From positions 3,270,001 through 3,334,000 of the forward strand of contig NZ_JAPNJW010000001.1 in NCBI RefSeq assembly GCF_026626745.1: a DNA stretch of 64,000 nt, read 5' to 3'. Of the stretch, positions 30,517 to 39,267 are shown piece after piece. This stretch comes from Nannocystis sp. RBIL2 (lineage in GTDB: Bacteria > Myxococcota_A > Polyangia > Nannocystales > Nannocystaceae). Positions within the stretch are counted from its first letter, which is position 1, and each line of letters begins with the position of its first letter. The notes under the pieces are model-generated. The model did no database searches. It was not told where the DNA came from and saw only the letters and a list, made by a program, of their open reading frames with translations. The translations under genes and the position numbers were made by a program.

Positions 30517-31266
30517 ATGGACGCGCCGACGCCACCGCAGCGCCCCTCGCAGAAGCGGGGGGCGCTTGTCGTCGCCACGATCCTCGCCGACTTCGCGTGG
30601 GTAGCGACGCACATCCCGGTCCTCGGGGCGCTCGGCCTCGCCGACGGCGAAGCCGGGTTCTACGCCGGCTACCAAGCTGGCCGCTGTCTGATCGCGGGTG
30701 TCGCCTTCGCGTGGGCGCTGCGCTCCGGCTGGTTCAGTGCGCCTGAGCTGGGGCTTGCCGTGGGGCGGCACGGGCCGGCGCTGCGCTGGCTCGCGAAGGT
30801 CGCGGCCGTCGCGCTCCTCGCGGCGGCGGTCGTGCTGGTGCTCGGGCGGCTCGCGCTCCCGAGTCTCGTGTGCGATCTCGGCGAGCGGGCACTACGGGCC
30901 CCGGTGGTCTATCCGTGGCCCGTGTTCGTGCGAGACACGATCTGCATGGTCCTGCTCGCGCCGCTCTACGAGGAGATCGTGTATCGCGCTCTCCTGCTCT
31001 CCGCCCTCCGCGAGCGGTTCAAGGACCCCCAGGCGCTGGTGATCGGTGGCGGCGTGTTCGTGGTCCTGCACTACCTCTACGGCTACGGCTGGAACACGGG
31101 CTATCTCCTCGTCGCCCTGGCGCTCGGCTGGGTCTTCCTCCGCACCGGATCGATCCTTCCCGGTATCCTGCTCCACGCCGCGAACAACCTATGGTTCACT
31201 GCGAGCACGCACGCCCGGCACACGCTCGGGGACGCCGCGATCCTCGGCTGGTTCTGCGGGCCGTGA
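30517..31266 (+). CDS. CPBP family intramembrane metalloprotease
   Basis: 249 residues from ATG 30517, giving about seven membrane segments. The family motifs are present in order: the EExxxR site in PLYEEIVYRALLLSALRERF (about 152-157), the second-histidine helix GGVFVVLHYLYGYG and the third motif GILLHAANNLWF. CPBP (CAAX/Abi) proteins cut membrane substrates or act in bacteriocin self-protection; the substrate cannot be told here. The start abuts an IS630 relic (ends 30504), so its native promoter may have been replaced. No operon partner is seen downstream. Confidence 0.83.
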   Translation: MDAPTPPQRPSQKRGALVVATILADFAWVATHIPVLGALGLADGEAGFYAGYQAGRCLIAGVAFAWALRSGWFSAPELGLAVGRHGPALRWLAKVAAVALLAAAVVLVLGRLALPSLVCDLGERALRAPVVYPWPVFVRDTICMVLLAPLYEEIVYRALLLSALRERFKDPQALVIGGGVFVVLHYLYGYGWNTGYLLVALALGWVFLRTGSILPGILLHAANNLWFTASTHARHTLGDAAILGWFCGP

Positions 31267-31426
31267 GCCAAGCCCAGGTCTCTGAGGTGCCACGATGCCG
31301 CCCACGTCTCGGTCGGTCGACTCCGAGACACCAGTCGTCGGCCCTGGATGGGCCAGGGTCGGAAGCATCTCATTCGAGCGCGGGGCGCGCCCTCCGCCGT
31401 TTGCGGACCGACGAAGTACTCCGCGA

Positions 31427-31612
31427 TCACGGAGGCGCCCGCCTGCTCCCGGCGCGCGGCATGGTCCGGGACTGCCGACGATCGACCGGCAATTGCTCGA
31501 GCGTGAGACGGAGCGCCTTCCGGCGGCGGGCCCGATCGTCGGCCCGATCGCTGATGGCCCCGTAGATCCCGAAGCCGGCGAATACGACGAGGAGTATGAT
31601 CAGTGGAGACAT
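31427..31612 (-). CDS. Small membrane protein at the end of the kdp/porin gene row
   Basis: 61 residues from ATG 31612, with GGAGG 4 bases upstream. One N-terminal membrane helix (MSPLIILLVVFAGFGIYGAI) is followed by a strongly basic tail (DRADDRARRRKALRLTLEQL). It begins 19 bases after the porin stop, on the same strand, so it is probably the last gene of the kdp-linked row. The helix recalls KdpF but the basic tail does not. No family recognised. Confidence 0.5.
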   Translation of the reverse strand: MSPLIILLVVFAGFGIYGAISDRADDRARRRKALRLTLEQLPVDRRQSRTMPRAGSRRAPP

Positions 31613-31631
31613 CCGACCTCCGATGGTTGGG

Positions 31632-33149
31632 TCATGTGGGCTTGCCGCCGAAGCGGTGGGCGAACACGCCTGCGACGTTGAAGAACACGGTGTGCTGGTC
31701 GCGCGCGAGGCCCATCCCGTCGTCGGCGATCGCGGCCCCGCGGTAGAAAAAGCCACTGGGGTTGGTCGAGTGGTCGTAGCGGTACTCGACGCGCAACAGG
31801 AGGTTGTTGAACACGCGGAAGTTGTTGGTGAAGGCGCCCGAGATCAAGGTCTGCGGGACGCCGAACATCCGGCCGTCGCGGTCCCAGAAGAACTCGGGGC
31901 GCAGTGCCATGTCCCACGTGCGCTCCTTCCCGAGCACGCGCCAGCGGGTGAAGATGGCCCCGTTCATCCACATCTGCCACGGCGACAGGGGCAGGTCGGT
32001 GCGGGGGTCAGCGCCGACGTCGAACACCCCGCCGATCCCGAATCGGTCGGTGTTGTAGGTGAACTGCGAGTCGGAGAACAGCCGCCAGGCCTTCGGGCGC
32101 ATGTCGGCCTGCTCGGGGCCGATCCACACGTACTCGCCGAAATTGAAGCGCTCGCTCGCGGTGAAGGTGTAGCCGAGCATCACGCTCGGCGCCTTGTTGT
32201 TGTCGGCGAGCAGCTGCCAGCCGTTGACCACCCACAATTGGACCTGGTGCTTGTCGCGGATCGTCTGCGCGAGCTTGAGGCCCGAGAGATAATACGGCAC
32301 GCTGTTGAGCTGCCAGGTGACCGTGTAGTTCCAGTTGTAGGGACTCCAGTGGATGCCGATACCGACCGGGCTCAATTGAAGGCCAGCGACTACCTCGGTG
32401 CCGTGGCGGGTGCGAAACCCGATGGTGGCCCGCGAGATATGCTTCCACACCTCCGGTCCGGCGAATTTGCCGTTGGCGCCGCCCGGGTTCGGCTCGTAGG
32501 CGACCAGCGCGTCGGCGGCCGGACCGCCCTGGGCGGCGAACTCGAACAGCGGCGAAAAGCGGCCCGGAATCGCATCGCGGCGGATGTACGCGACGGCGTG
32601 GTTGAGCGAGAACTCGCCGGTCCGCGGCTGCACGCTCGTGCCGCGGTAGACATGATTGTCGGGGTTGTTGCTGTTGTAGCTGTAGTTGACGTCGATGAAG
32701 CCGCCGACTTCCCACGCCTTGAAGCCAGTGACCCCCGTCGGGTCCATCTTGTCACCGGCCGAGATCGCGGGGTTGTTCACCGCCGCCGCGTCCGTCCCCG
32801 GCAATGCCTTCTGCACCCGGTCCTCGTCCGCCTCCTCGCGGGGGCCGACGGGCACCGCGGCCGGCGCTGCCGGAGTTCGCCCGGCCGAGATCGCCGGGTT
32901 GTTCACGGACGCCGCATCGGTGCCGGGCAGCGCGCCCTGGACCTCGTCCTCGTCGTCCGGGGGCGTCCAGGGCGGAAGCGAGCGCGTAGCCCCCGGGTCT
33001 GCAGAGGGCGCCGTGGACCCCGCAGACGGGGCGGAAGGAGCGGCTGCGGGCGCGGTCGGGGACGCCGAGCCGGGCGGCGACGGCTCGGCGGGGGCCACGG
33101 CTGCCAGCAGCCTGACGAGCAAGATCAAGAGCGGAACCGGCATGCACAT
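31632..33149 (-). CDS. Outer membrane beta-barrel porin (BBP2/OmpL-like) linked to kdp
   Basis: 505 residues. A signal-like start (MCMPVPLLILLVRLLAAVAP) and a Pro/Ala/Ser region contain a twice-repeated segment (ALPGTDAASVNNPAISAG and ALPGTDAAAVNNPAISAG). The C-terminal 370 residues show alternating aromatic strands of a barrel: VGGFIDVNYSYNSNNPDNHV, LSPVGIGIHWSPYNWNYTVT, ERFNFGEYVWIGPEQADMRP, TWDMALRPEFFWDRDGRMFG and LLLRVEYRYDHSTNPSGFFY, ending in a terminal FAHRFGGKPT strand. Barrels of the BBP2 type accompany kdp operons in several phyla and may let potassium cross the outer membrane; that role is inferred. It follows kdpE by 33 bases and has a weak KdpE-like repeat in front. Confidence 0.82.
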   Translation of the reverse strand: MCMPVPLLILLVRLLAAVAPAEPSPPGSASPTAPAAAPSAPSAGSTAPSADPGATRSLPPWTPPDDEDEVQGALPGTDAASVNNPAISAGRTPAAPAAVPVGPREEADEDRVQKALPGTDAAAVNNPAISAGDKMDPTGVTGFKAWEVGGFIDVNYSYNSNNPDNHVYRGTSVQPRTGEFSLNHAVAYIRRDAIPGRFSPLFEFAAQGGPAADALVAYEPNPGGANGKFAGPEVWKHISRATIGFRTRHGTEVVAGLQLSPVGIGIHWSPYNWNYTVTWQLNSVPYYLSGLKLAQTIRDKHQVQLWVVNGWQLLADNNKAPSVMLGYTFTASERFNFGEYVWIGPEQADMRPKAWRLFSDSQFTYNTDRFGIGGVFDVGADPRTDLPLSPWQMWMNGAIFTRWRVLGKERTWDMALRPEFFWDRDGRMFGVPQTLISGAFTNNFRVFNNLLLRVEYRYDHSTNPSGFFYRGAAIADDGMGLARDQHTVFFNVAGVFAHRFGGKPT

Positions 33150-33181
33150 GAACGATGTGCTGCCAGCGTAGAGAGCTGCGG

Positions 33182-33198
33182 GTTAAGACGATGCTAAT
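33182..33198 (-). promoter_or_regulatory. Weak CTTAAC direct repeat before the porin gene (KdpE-like site)
   Basis: On the minus strand: ATTAGC-ATCGT-CTTAAC. The half nearer the gene equals that of the two strong sites at 41283-41299 and 41816-41832; the far half keeps only TTA and the final C. The period is 11 bp as in the others. It ends 32 bases before ATG 33149 and overlaps the kdpE stop. Confidence 0.35.
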
Positions 33199-33896
33199 TC
33201 GCGGTCGAGCCGAAGACGGTAGCCCACGCCGGGCTCGGTGATGATCCAGCGCGGGCGCCCCGGCACGGGCTCGAGCTTCTGCCGCAGCGCGACCATATAG
33301 ACGCGGAGATAGCGGGTCTCCGTGGAATGTCCCGGTCCCCACACTTCGTTCAGCAGTTGCCGGTGCGTGACGACCCGATCCGCGTGTCGCAGCAGGACCT
33401 CGAGGAGCTTGTATTCGTGCGGGGTCAGGTGAATCTCCTGCCCCGACCGCGTCACCACCCGACGACCGAGGTCGACCCTCACGTCGCCCAGCTCGACCAC
33501 GGGATCACGAAGCGGGGTCCGCTGCGCGACGTGCCGCAGCGCGACGCGGATCCGCGCCAGCAGCTCGTTGGCACTGAATGGCTTCATGAGATAGTCGTCG
33601 GCGCCGGAGTCGAGCGCCGTGACCTTGTCGTCCTCCTGGCCGCGCGCCGACAGGACGATCACCGGCGCCAGCGACCAGGCTCGCATCGCCGTGACGACCG
33701 TGAGGCCGTCCCGGTCGGGCAGCCCGAGGTCGAGGAGGACGAGGTCGGGGTTGTGCTCCCTGGCCCGCAGCACGGCCTCGGCCGCGGTCTCGGCCTCCAC
33801 GACCCGAAACCCGCAGTCGAGCAGGATCGTCCGTAACGATCGCCGCACCGACGGTTCGTCCTCGACGATGAGGATCAAGGCTCCGGGCTCGCTCAT
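33183..33896 (-). CDS. kdpE: KdpE response regulator (OmpR family)
   Basis: 237 residues. The receiver domain has the acidic pocket LIVEDEPS, phospho-acceptor D56 in LVLLDLGLPD and the conserved Lys in YLMKPFS; the C-terminal winged helix reads LTPHEYKLLEVLLRHADRVV, HRQLLNEVWG and TRYLRVYMVALRQKLEP, typical of KdpE. Its start overlaps the kdpD stop (ATGA). It should receive phosphate from KdpD under potassium limitation and activate the kdp genes. An 11-bp-period CTTAAC repeat occurs before the operon, before trkH and weakly before the porin, and is the likely target. Confidence 0.95.
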   Translation of the reverse strand: MSEPGALILIVEDEPSVRRSLRTILLDCGFRVVEAETAAEAVLRAREHNPDLVLLDLGLPDRDGLTVVTAMRAWSLAPVIVLSARGQEDDKVTALDSGADDYLMKPFSANELLARIRVALRHVAQRTPLRDPVVELGDVRVDLGRRVVTRSGQEIHLTPHEYKLLEVLLRHADRVVTHRQLLNEVWGPGHSTETRYLRVYMVALRQKLEPVPGRPRWIITEPGVGYRLRLDRELASS

Positions 33897-36607
33897 GCTG
33901 TCGCCTCCTGCGCGGACGGGAGGGCGGTCTGCGTCTCCTCACCGATCGGCATCGTGACGCAAAAGAGCGCGCCGCCCTGCGGTCGGTTGGCCGCGGTGAT
34001 GGTGCCGCCGTGAGCCACCGCGATCGCGCGGCAGATCGCCAGACCGAGCCCGAAGCCGCCCTGAGCGGGGCCCCCGACCCGGAAGTACTTCTCGAAGATC
34101 CGGTCCTCCTGGCCAGCGGGGATCCCGCCGCCGCGGTCCGCGACCTCGACCACGACCGAGGCGCCTTCGACGCGCGCAGACACGTCGATGGCGCTGCCAG
34201 GCGGCGTGTACTTGGCGGCGTTCTCCAGCAGGTTGAGCATCAGATGCTCGAACAGCACCTCGTCGAGCAGCACTGGCGGTAGGTCGGGCGCGAGCGACAC
34301 GTTCACCATGTGACGCCCGAGCGCCCGCTCGAGCCGGGTCAACGCCGCGCCGATAGGATCCTCGAGCGGCGTCCACTCGCGTCGCAGCGCGACACCCGGG
34401 GTCTCGAGCCGCGTCATGTGCAGGAGGTTCGTGACGAGCCGGCCGAGGCCGAGCGCCTCTTCGTAGATCGAGCTCGCGAACTCGCGCCGTTTTTCGTCCG
34501 CCATCGGGCCCGCCTGGCCGAGCACGCTGGCGGCCGTGCTGATCGCGGTCAAGGGCGTGCGCAAGTCGTGGCTGACCGAGCTGAGGAGAGCCCCGCGCAG
34601 CTCCTCCGTGCGCGCGCGGAGCTCGGCCTGTTGCGCCTCCTGAGCGAGCAGCACGCGGTGGAGCGCCAGCGCGACCTGGCCGCTCATCGCCGCCAAGAGC
34701 TCCTGCTCCGCGAGGTGACGCAGGCGGACGGGGTCCCCGGTCGTCACGCCGAGGACACCGATCGTGCGACCGACCGCCTGGAGCGGCACGTAGAGGGCTT
34801 TGGCGGACGACAGCGTATCGGTGCCCGCGCCCGCCGGGCCGCGCTCGAGCGCCTGGCGGGCGGCGGCCTGCTCCAGCGGATCTGCCACGAGCTCGACGTC
34901 GGTCCCTTGCAGCGGCGTCAGCGAATCGTCCGCTCCGGCGACGAGGACGACCACGCGTCCCCCGGCGAGCTCGGCGACGTGGCGAGCGGCGCTCGTGCCG
35001 ATGCTCTGCTTGTGGCGGAGCTGCGCCAGCTCGCGGCTCAGCGAGTAGAGGATCGCCGTCCGCTGCTCGCGCCCGCGGGCCGCCTCGGCCTGCATGCGCA
35101 CGCGCTCGGTGAGGCCGGAGATCACGATGCCGACCAGCAGCATCACCCCGAAGGTCAGCATGTAGCGGGCATCGGCGACCGCGAACGTGTAAAACGGCGG
35201 GACGAAGCAGAAGTTGAAGGCGGCGACGCTCACGACCGCGGCCAGGATCGACGGTCCGCGGCCGAAGCGGGCCGCCGTCACCATGATCACCAGCAGGTAG
35301 AGCATGATGATGTCGGACAGGTCGATGTAGCTGTAGAGCAGCGTACACACGCCGGTGACACCGACGACGCCGGCGACCGCCCACGCGTAGGGGATCGGCG
35401 ACGCGCCGCTCGGCGTCGCGGGCTGCAGCGTCGGCCGGCGCGCCAGCGGGCCTTCGTCCCCGGAGATGACGTGGACGTCGATCGCACCGCTGCCGCGGAC
35501 CAGCGTGTCGAGCACCGAGCCACCGAGCAGCTCGCGCCAGCGCGGCTGGCTCGGCTTGCCGACCACGAGGCGAGTGACGTTGCGCGCGCGCGCGTACTCG
35601 AGGATCCGCTCGCCGATCGACTCGCCGCCGATGTTGACGACCTCGGCCCCGAGCGACTCGGCGAGGCGGATCGTCTCGGCCAAGGTCCCGCGGCCCGTCA
35701 CGCGCACGAGCGCCAGGCGCGGCGTCTCGACGTGCAGGGCGATCCACTCGGCGCGCAGCCCCGCCGCCATGCGGGCTGCGGCGCGGACCAGCCGCGGCCC
35801 GTTCTGGCTCGGACCGATGCACACGAGGATCCGCTCGGACATGGCCCAGGTGGTCGAAATACCGTGCGCGCGGCGATACGCGTGCACGTCGCTGTCGACC
35901 CGCTGGGCCATGCGGCGCAGCGCCAGCTCGCGCAGCGCCAGCAGGTTGCCCTTGCGAAAGAAGGCCTCGGTCGCGTGCCGGGCCTGCTCGGGCAGGTAAA
36001 CCTTGCCCTCCTGGAGCCGCTCGAGCAGTTCGTCCGCGGGCAGGTCGCACAGCTCGACGTCGTCGGCGCGGTCGAACACCGCGTCGGGGACCGTCTCACG
36101 GACGCGGACCCATGTGATCTGGGCGACAACGTCGTTGAGACTCTCGAGGTGCTGGACGTTGAGCGTGGTGTAGATGTCGATGCCGCTGGAGAGAAGCAGG
36201 TCGACGTCCTGCCAGCGCTTGCGGTGTTGCGAGCCGGGGACGTTCGTGTGCGCGAGCTCGTCGACGAGCAGCAGGCCCGGCCGGCGCGCGAGCGCGGCCT
36301 CGAGGTCGAACTCCTGGAGCGGCTTGCCGCGGTACTCGATCGTGCGCGGCGCGAGACGCTCTAGCCCCTCCAGCAGGGCCGCCGTCTCGCTGCGCCCATG
36401 CGTCTCGACGACGCCGACGACGACGTCGATCTTCTCGGCCCGTGCGCGCCGCGCCGCCTCGAGCATCGCGTACGTCTTGCCGACGCCCGGCGCCGCGCCG
36501 AAGAAGATCTTCAGCTCGCCGCGCTTGGCCCTGGCCTCCTCTGCGCGCGCGACCTCGAGGAGGGCCTCAGGATCGGGGCGGTCGCCGTCGAGCTCCGTGC
36601 GGTTCAT
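33893..36607 (-). CDS. kdpD: KdpD sensor histidine kinase
   Basis: 904 residues from ATG 36607, overlapping the kdpC stop by ATGA. Order of domains: KdpD N-terminal domain with Walker A GAAPGVGKT (about 36-44) and LLVDELAHTN; Usp-like domain (MSERILVCIGPSQNGPRLVR); four membrane helices (about 405-500, VAGVVGVTGVCTLLYSYIDL and IIMLYLLVIMVTAARFGRGP); a GAF region; HisKA with VSHDLRTPLTAI (His at about 678); HATPase_c with NLLENAAKYTPPG and GGGIPAGQEDRIFEKYF. Length and motifs match full KdpD. It senses low K+/turgor and phosphorylates KdpE. Confidence 0.96.
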   Translation of the reverse strand: MNRTELDGDRPDPEALLEVARAEEARAKRGELKIFFGAAPGVGKTYAMLEAARRARAEKIDVVVGVVETHGRSETAALLEGLERLAPRTIEYRGKPLQEFDLEAALARRPGLLLVDELAHTNVPGSQHRKRWQDVDLLLSSGIDIYTTLNVQHLESLNDVVAQITWVRVRETVPDAVFDRADDVELCDLPADELLERLQEGKVYLPEQARHATEAFFRKGNLLALRELALRRMAQRVDSDVHAYRRAHGISTTWAMSERILVCIGPSQNGPRLVRAAARMAAGLRAEWIALHVETPRLALVRVTGRGTLAETIRLAESLGAEVVNIGGESIGERILEYARARNVTRLVVGKPSQPRWRELLGGSVLDTLVRGSGAIDVHVISGDEGPLARRPTLQPATPSGASPIPYAWAVAGVVGVTGVCTLLYSYIDLSDIIMLYLLVIMVTAARFGRGPSILAAVVSVAAFNFCFVPPFYTFAVADARYMLTFGVMLLVGIVISGLTERVRMQAEAARGREQRTAILYSLSRELAQLRHKQSIGTSAARHVAELAGGRVVVLVAGADDSLTPLQGTDVELVADPLEQAAARQALERGPAGAGTDTLSSAKALYVPLQAVGRTIGVLGVTTGDPVRLRHLAEQELLAAMSGQVALALHRVLLAQEAQQAELRARTEELRGALLSSVSHDLRTPLTAISTAASVLGQAGPMADEKRREFASSIYEEALGLGRLVTNLLHMTRLETPGVALRREWTPLEDPIGAALTRLERALGRHMVNVSLAPDLPPVLLDEVLFEHLMLNLLENAAKYTPPGSAIDVSARVEGASVVVEVADRGGGIPAGQEDRIFEKYFRVGGPAQGGFGLGLAICRAIAVAHGGTITAANRPQGGALFCVTMPIGEETQTALPSAQEATA

Positions 36608-37176
36608 GGCGACGGCTGGATCTCCTCGAGGGCGCGGTTGAGGCGGAGCACGTTCACGCGCGGCTCTCCCAGGATACCCAGCGTTCGCCCCTCGGTGTGG
36701 CCCTCGATGAGCGCGAGCACTTCTGCCGTCGGGAGGCCGCGCGCCCGCGCGACGCGCCGCGCCTGGTAGCGGGCCGCTGCCGGCGAGATATGCGGGTCGA
36801 GCCCCGACCCCGACGCGAGCACGAGGTCGGCGGGGACCGGCAGCTCCGCCTCGGGGTCGGCCGCCTGCAGCGTCGCAATCCGCGCCGCGACGGCCTCCTG
36901 CAGGCCTTCGTGCAGCGGCCCCATGTTGCTCGCGCCCGAGGACTTCGCGTCGTAGTGGACCGCCGATGGACGGCTCCAAAAATCACCCGGCCTGGTGAAG
37001 TTCTGGCCGACGAGTTCGGAGCCGACGGGGCCCGCGGTCGCTACGACCAGCGAGCCGTGGGCCTCGTCGTGGAACAGGAGATCGGCGATCCCCGTGACGG
37101 CGAGCGGGTAGACAGCGCCGGTGACGACGGTCAAGAGGGCCAGGAGGATCAGGGCAGGACGAATGGCGCTCAGCAT
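36604..37176 (-). CDS. kdpC: KdpC, potassium-transporting ATPase subunit C
   Basis: 190 residues with one N-terminal helix (LILLALLTVVTGAVYPLAVT) and the family motifs GSELVGQNFTRPGDFWSRPS, SGASNMGPLHEGL, LVLASGSGLDPHISPAAARY and ARARGLPTAEVLALIEGHTE. KdpC stabilises the KdpFABC complex and helps ATP binding. It starts 12 bases after kdpB and its stop overlaps the kdpD start. Confidence 0.96.
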   Translation of the reverse strand: MLSAIRPALILLALLTVVTGAVYPLAVTGIADLLFHDEAHGSLVVATAGPVGSELVGQNFTRPGDFWSRPSAVHYDAKSSGASNMGPLHEGLQEAVAARIATLQAADPEAELPVPADLVLASGSGLDPHISPAAARYQARRVARARGLPTAEVLALIEGHTEGRTLGILGEPRVNVLRLNRALEEIQPSP

Positions 37177-37188
37177 GCTCGTGTCTCC

Positions 37189-39255
37189 TCAGGCGACGCC
37201 GATGGTCGTGATGACCAGGTCGATGAGCTTGATCCCGATGAAGGGCGCGACGAGGCCGCCGAGCCCGAAGACCAGGAGGTTACGCCGCAACAGCGCCGCC
37301 GCCGGGTGCGGCCGCACCTTCACGCCGCGCAGCGCGATCGGCACCAGCAGGATGATGATGATCGCGTTGAAGATCACCGCCGCCAGCACCGCGCTCTGCG
37401 GCGAGTGCAGACGCATCAGGTCGAGCGCGCGCAGGTCCGGGTAGGTCCCCGCGAACGCGGCCGGGATGATGGCGAAGTACTTGGCGACGTCGTTGGCGAC
37501 GCTGAAGGTCGTCAGCGCGCCGCGGGTCATCAGCATCTGCTTGCCGATCTCGACGATGTCGAGCAGCTTGGTCGGGTCGGAGTCGAGGTCGACCATGTTG
37601 CCGGCCTCCTTCGCCGCCTGCGTGCCCGTGTTCATCGCCACCGCGACGTCGGCCTGGGCCAGCGCGGGCGCGTCGTTGGTGCCGTCGCCGGTCATAGCGA
37701 CCAGGTGACCGGCCGCCTGCTTGCCGCGGATCAGCGCCAGCTTGGTCTCGGGGGTGGCCTCGGCCTGGAAGCTGTCGACCCCGGCCTCCGCCGCGATCGC
37801 GCCGGCGGTCTGCGGGTTGTCGCCGGTGATCATGATCGTCTCGATGCCGATCCGCCGGAACTCGGCGAAGCGCTCGCGGATCCCGCCCTTGACGATGTCC
37901 TTCAGGTGCACGACGCCCAGCGCGCGCGACCCTTCGGCGACGACCAGCGGGGTCCCGCCGCTCTTGGCGATCGTCTGCACGAGGGCCTGGATGTCGGGGC
38001 TCAGACCGCCGCCCTTGGCCTTGAGGTGCTTGCCGATCGCGTCGGCGGCGCCCTTGCGGATCTCTCGCCCGGCGAGGTCGACGCCGCTCATGCGCGTGTG
38101 CGCCGTGAAGGCGATGAAGCGCGCCTCGGTGTTGGCGAGCTCGCGCTGGCGCAGGCCGTACTTCTCCTTGGCGAGGACGACGATGCTGCGGCCCTCGGGC
38201 GTCTCGTCGGCCAGCGAGGCGAGCTGGGCGGCCTCCGCGAGCGCCTCGACCTTCACGCCCGCCGCCGGCAGCAGCTCGACCGCCTGACGGTTGCCGATCG
38301 TGATCGTGCCAGTCTTGTCGAGCAGGAGGACGTCGACGTCGCCGGCGGCCTCGACCGCGCGCCCGGACGTGGCGATCACGTTGACGCGGATCAGGCGGTC
38401 CATGCCGGCGATGCCGATCGCCGACAGGAGCCCGCCGATCGTGGTCGGGATCAGACACACGAGCAGCGCGACGAGCACGGTGATCGGCACCGGCGCGCCC
38501 TGGCCGCGCGTCTCGAGCGCGTAGAGCGAGAACGGGTACAGCGTCGCGCACGCGAGCAAGAACACCAGCGACAGCCCGGCGAGCAAGATGTCGAGCGCGA
38601 TCTCGTTCGGCGTCTTCTTGCGCTTGGCGCCCTCGACCATCGCAATCATGCGATCGAGGAAGGTCTCGCCGGGATTGCTGCGAATCTCGACGATGATCCA
38701 GTCCGACAGCACCCGCGTGCCGCCGGTGACGGCGCTGCGATCGCCGCCGCTCTCGCGGATGACCGGCGCCGACTCGCCCGTCACGGCGCTCTCGTCGACC
38801 GAGGCGATGCCCTCGACCACGTCGCCGTCGCCGGGGATCGTGTCGCCGGCGATCACGAGGACGAGGTCGCCTCGGCGGAGCTGCGCCGCCGGCACCTGCT
38901 CGGCACGAGCATGCCGGTCGCGCTCGGAGAGCCGGCGCGCCTGCACATGCTGCCGGGCCTTGCGCAGGCTCTCGGCCTGCGCCTTCCCGCGGCCCTCGGC
39001 GAGTGCCTCGGCGAAGTTGGCGAACAGCACCGTGAACCACAGCCAGACGGCGACGCCGGCGATGAAGCCGAACGACGCCTCGCCCTCGCCGACCAGCGCC
39101 TGGGCGGCGAGGATCGTGGTGAGGACGCTGCCGACCTCGACCACGAACATGACGGGGTTTCGCACCATGCGTCGGGGGTCGAGCTTCGTGAACGCCTCGA
39201 TGGCGGCGCGCCGGATGATCGGCCCGCGGGCCGGCTTGTGCTTGGGCGAGTGCAT
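37189..39255 (-). CDS. kdpB: KdpB, catalytic P-type ATPase subunit of the potassium pump
   Basis: 688 residues. Visible P-type ATPase signatures: the TGES loop in [15 protein letters not shown], the phosphorylated Asp in [13 protein letters not shown] (about 312), the ATP-binding KGAADAI segment, [18 protein letters not shown], and the hinge [20 protein letters not shown] (about 520). The start [20 protein letters not shown] and the C-terminal helices are as in KdpB. It drives K+ uptake through KdpA by ATP hydrolysis. It lies 12 bases from each neighbour. Confidence 0.97.
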   Translation of the reverse strand: MHSPKHKPARGPIIRRAAIEAFTKLDPRRMVRNPVMFVVEVGSVLTTILAAQALVGEGEASFGFIAGVAVWLWFTVLFANFAEALAEGRGKAQAESLRKARQHVQARRLSERDRHARAEQVPAAQLRRGDLVLVIAGDTIPGDGDVVEGIASVDESAVTGESAPVIRESGGDRSAVTGGTRVLSDWIIVEIRSNPGETFLDRMIAMVEGAKRKKTPNEIALDILLAGLSLVFLLACATLYPFSLYALETRGQGAPVPITVLVALLVCLIPTTIGGLLSAIGIAGMDRLIRVNVIATSGRAVEAAGDVDVLLLDKTGTITIGNRQAVELLPAAGVKVEALAEAAQLASLADETPEGRSIVVLAKEKYGLRQRELANTEARFIAFTAHTRMSGVDLAGREIRKGAADAIGKHLKAKGGGLSPDIQALVQTIAKSGGTPLVVAEGSRALGVVHLKDIVKGGIRERFAEFRRIGIETIMITGDNPQTAGAIAAEAGVDSFQAEATPETKLALIRGKQAAGHLVAMTGDGTNDAPALAQADVAVAMNTGTQAAKEAGNMVDLDSDPTKLLDIVEIGKQMLMTRGALTTFSVANDVAKYFAIIPAAFAGTYPDLRALDLMRLHSPQSAVLAAVIFNAIIIILLVPIALRGVKVRPHPAAALLRRNLLVFGLGGLVAPFIGIKLIDLVITTIGVA

Positions 39256-39267
39256 GACGGCGAAATC

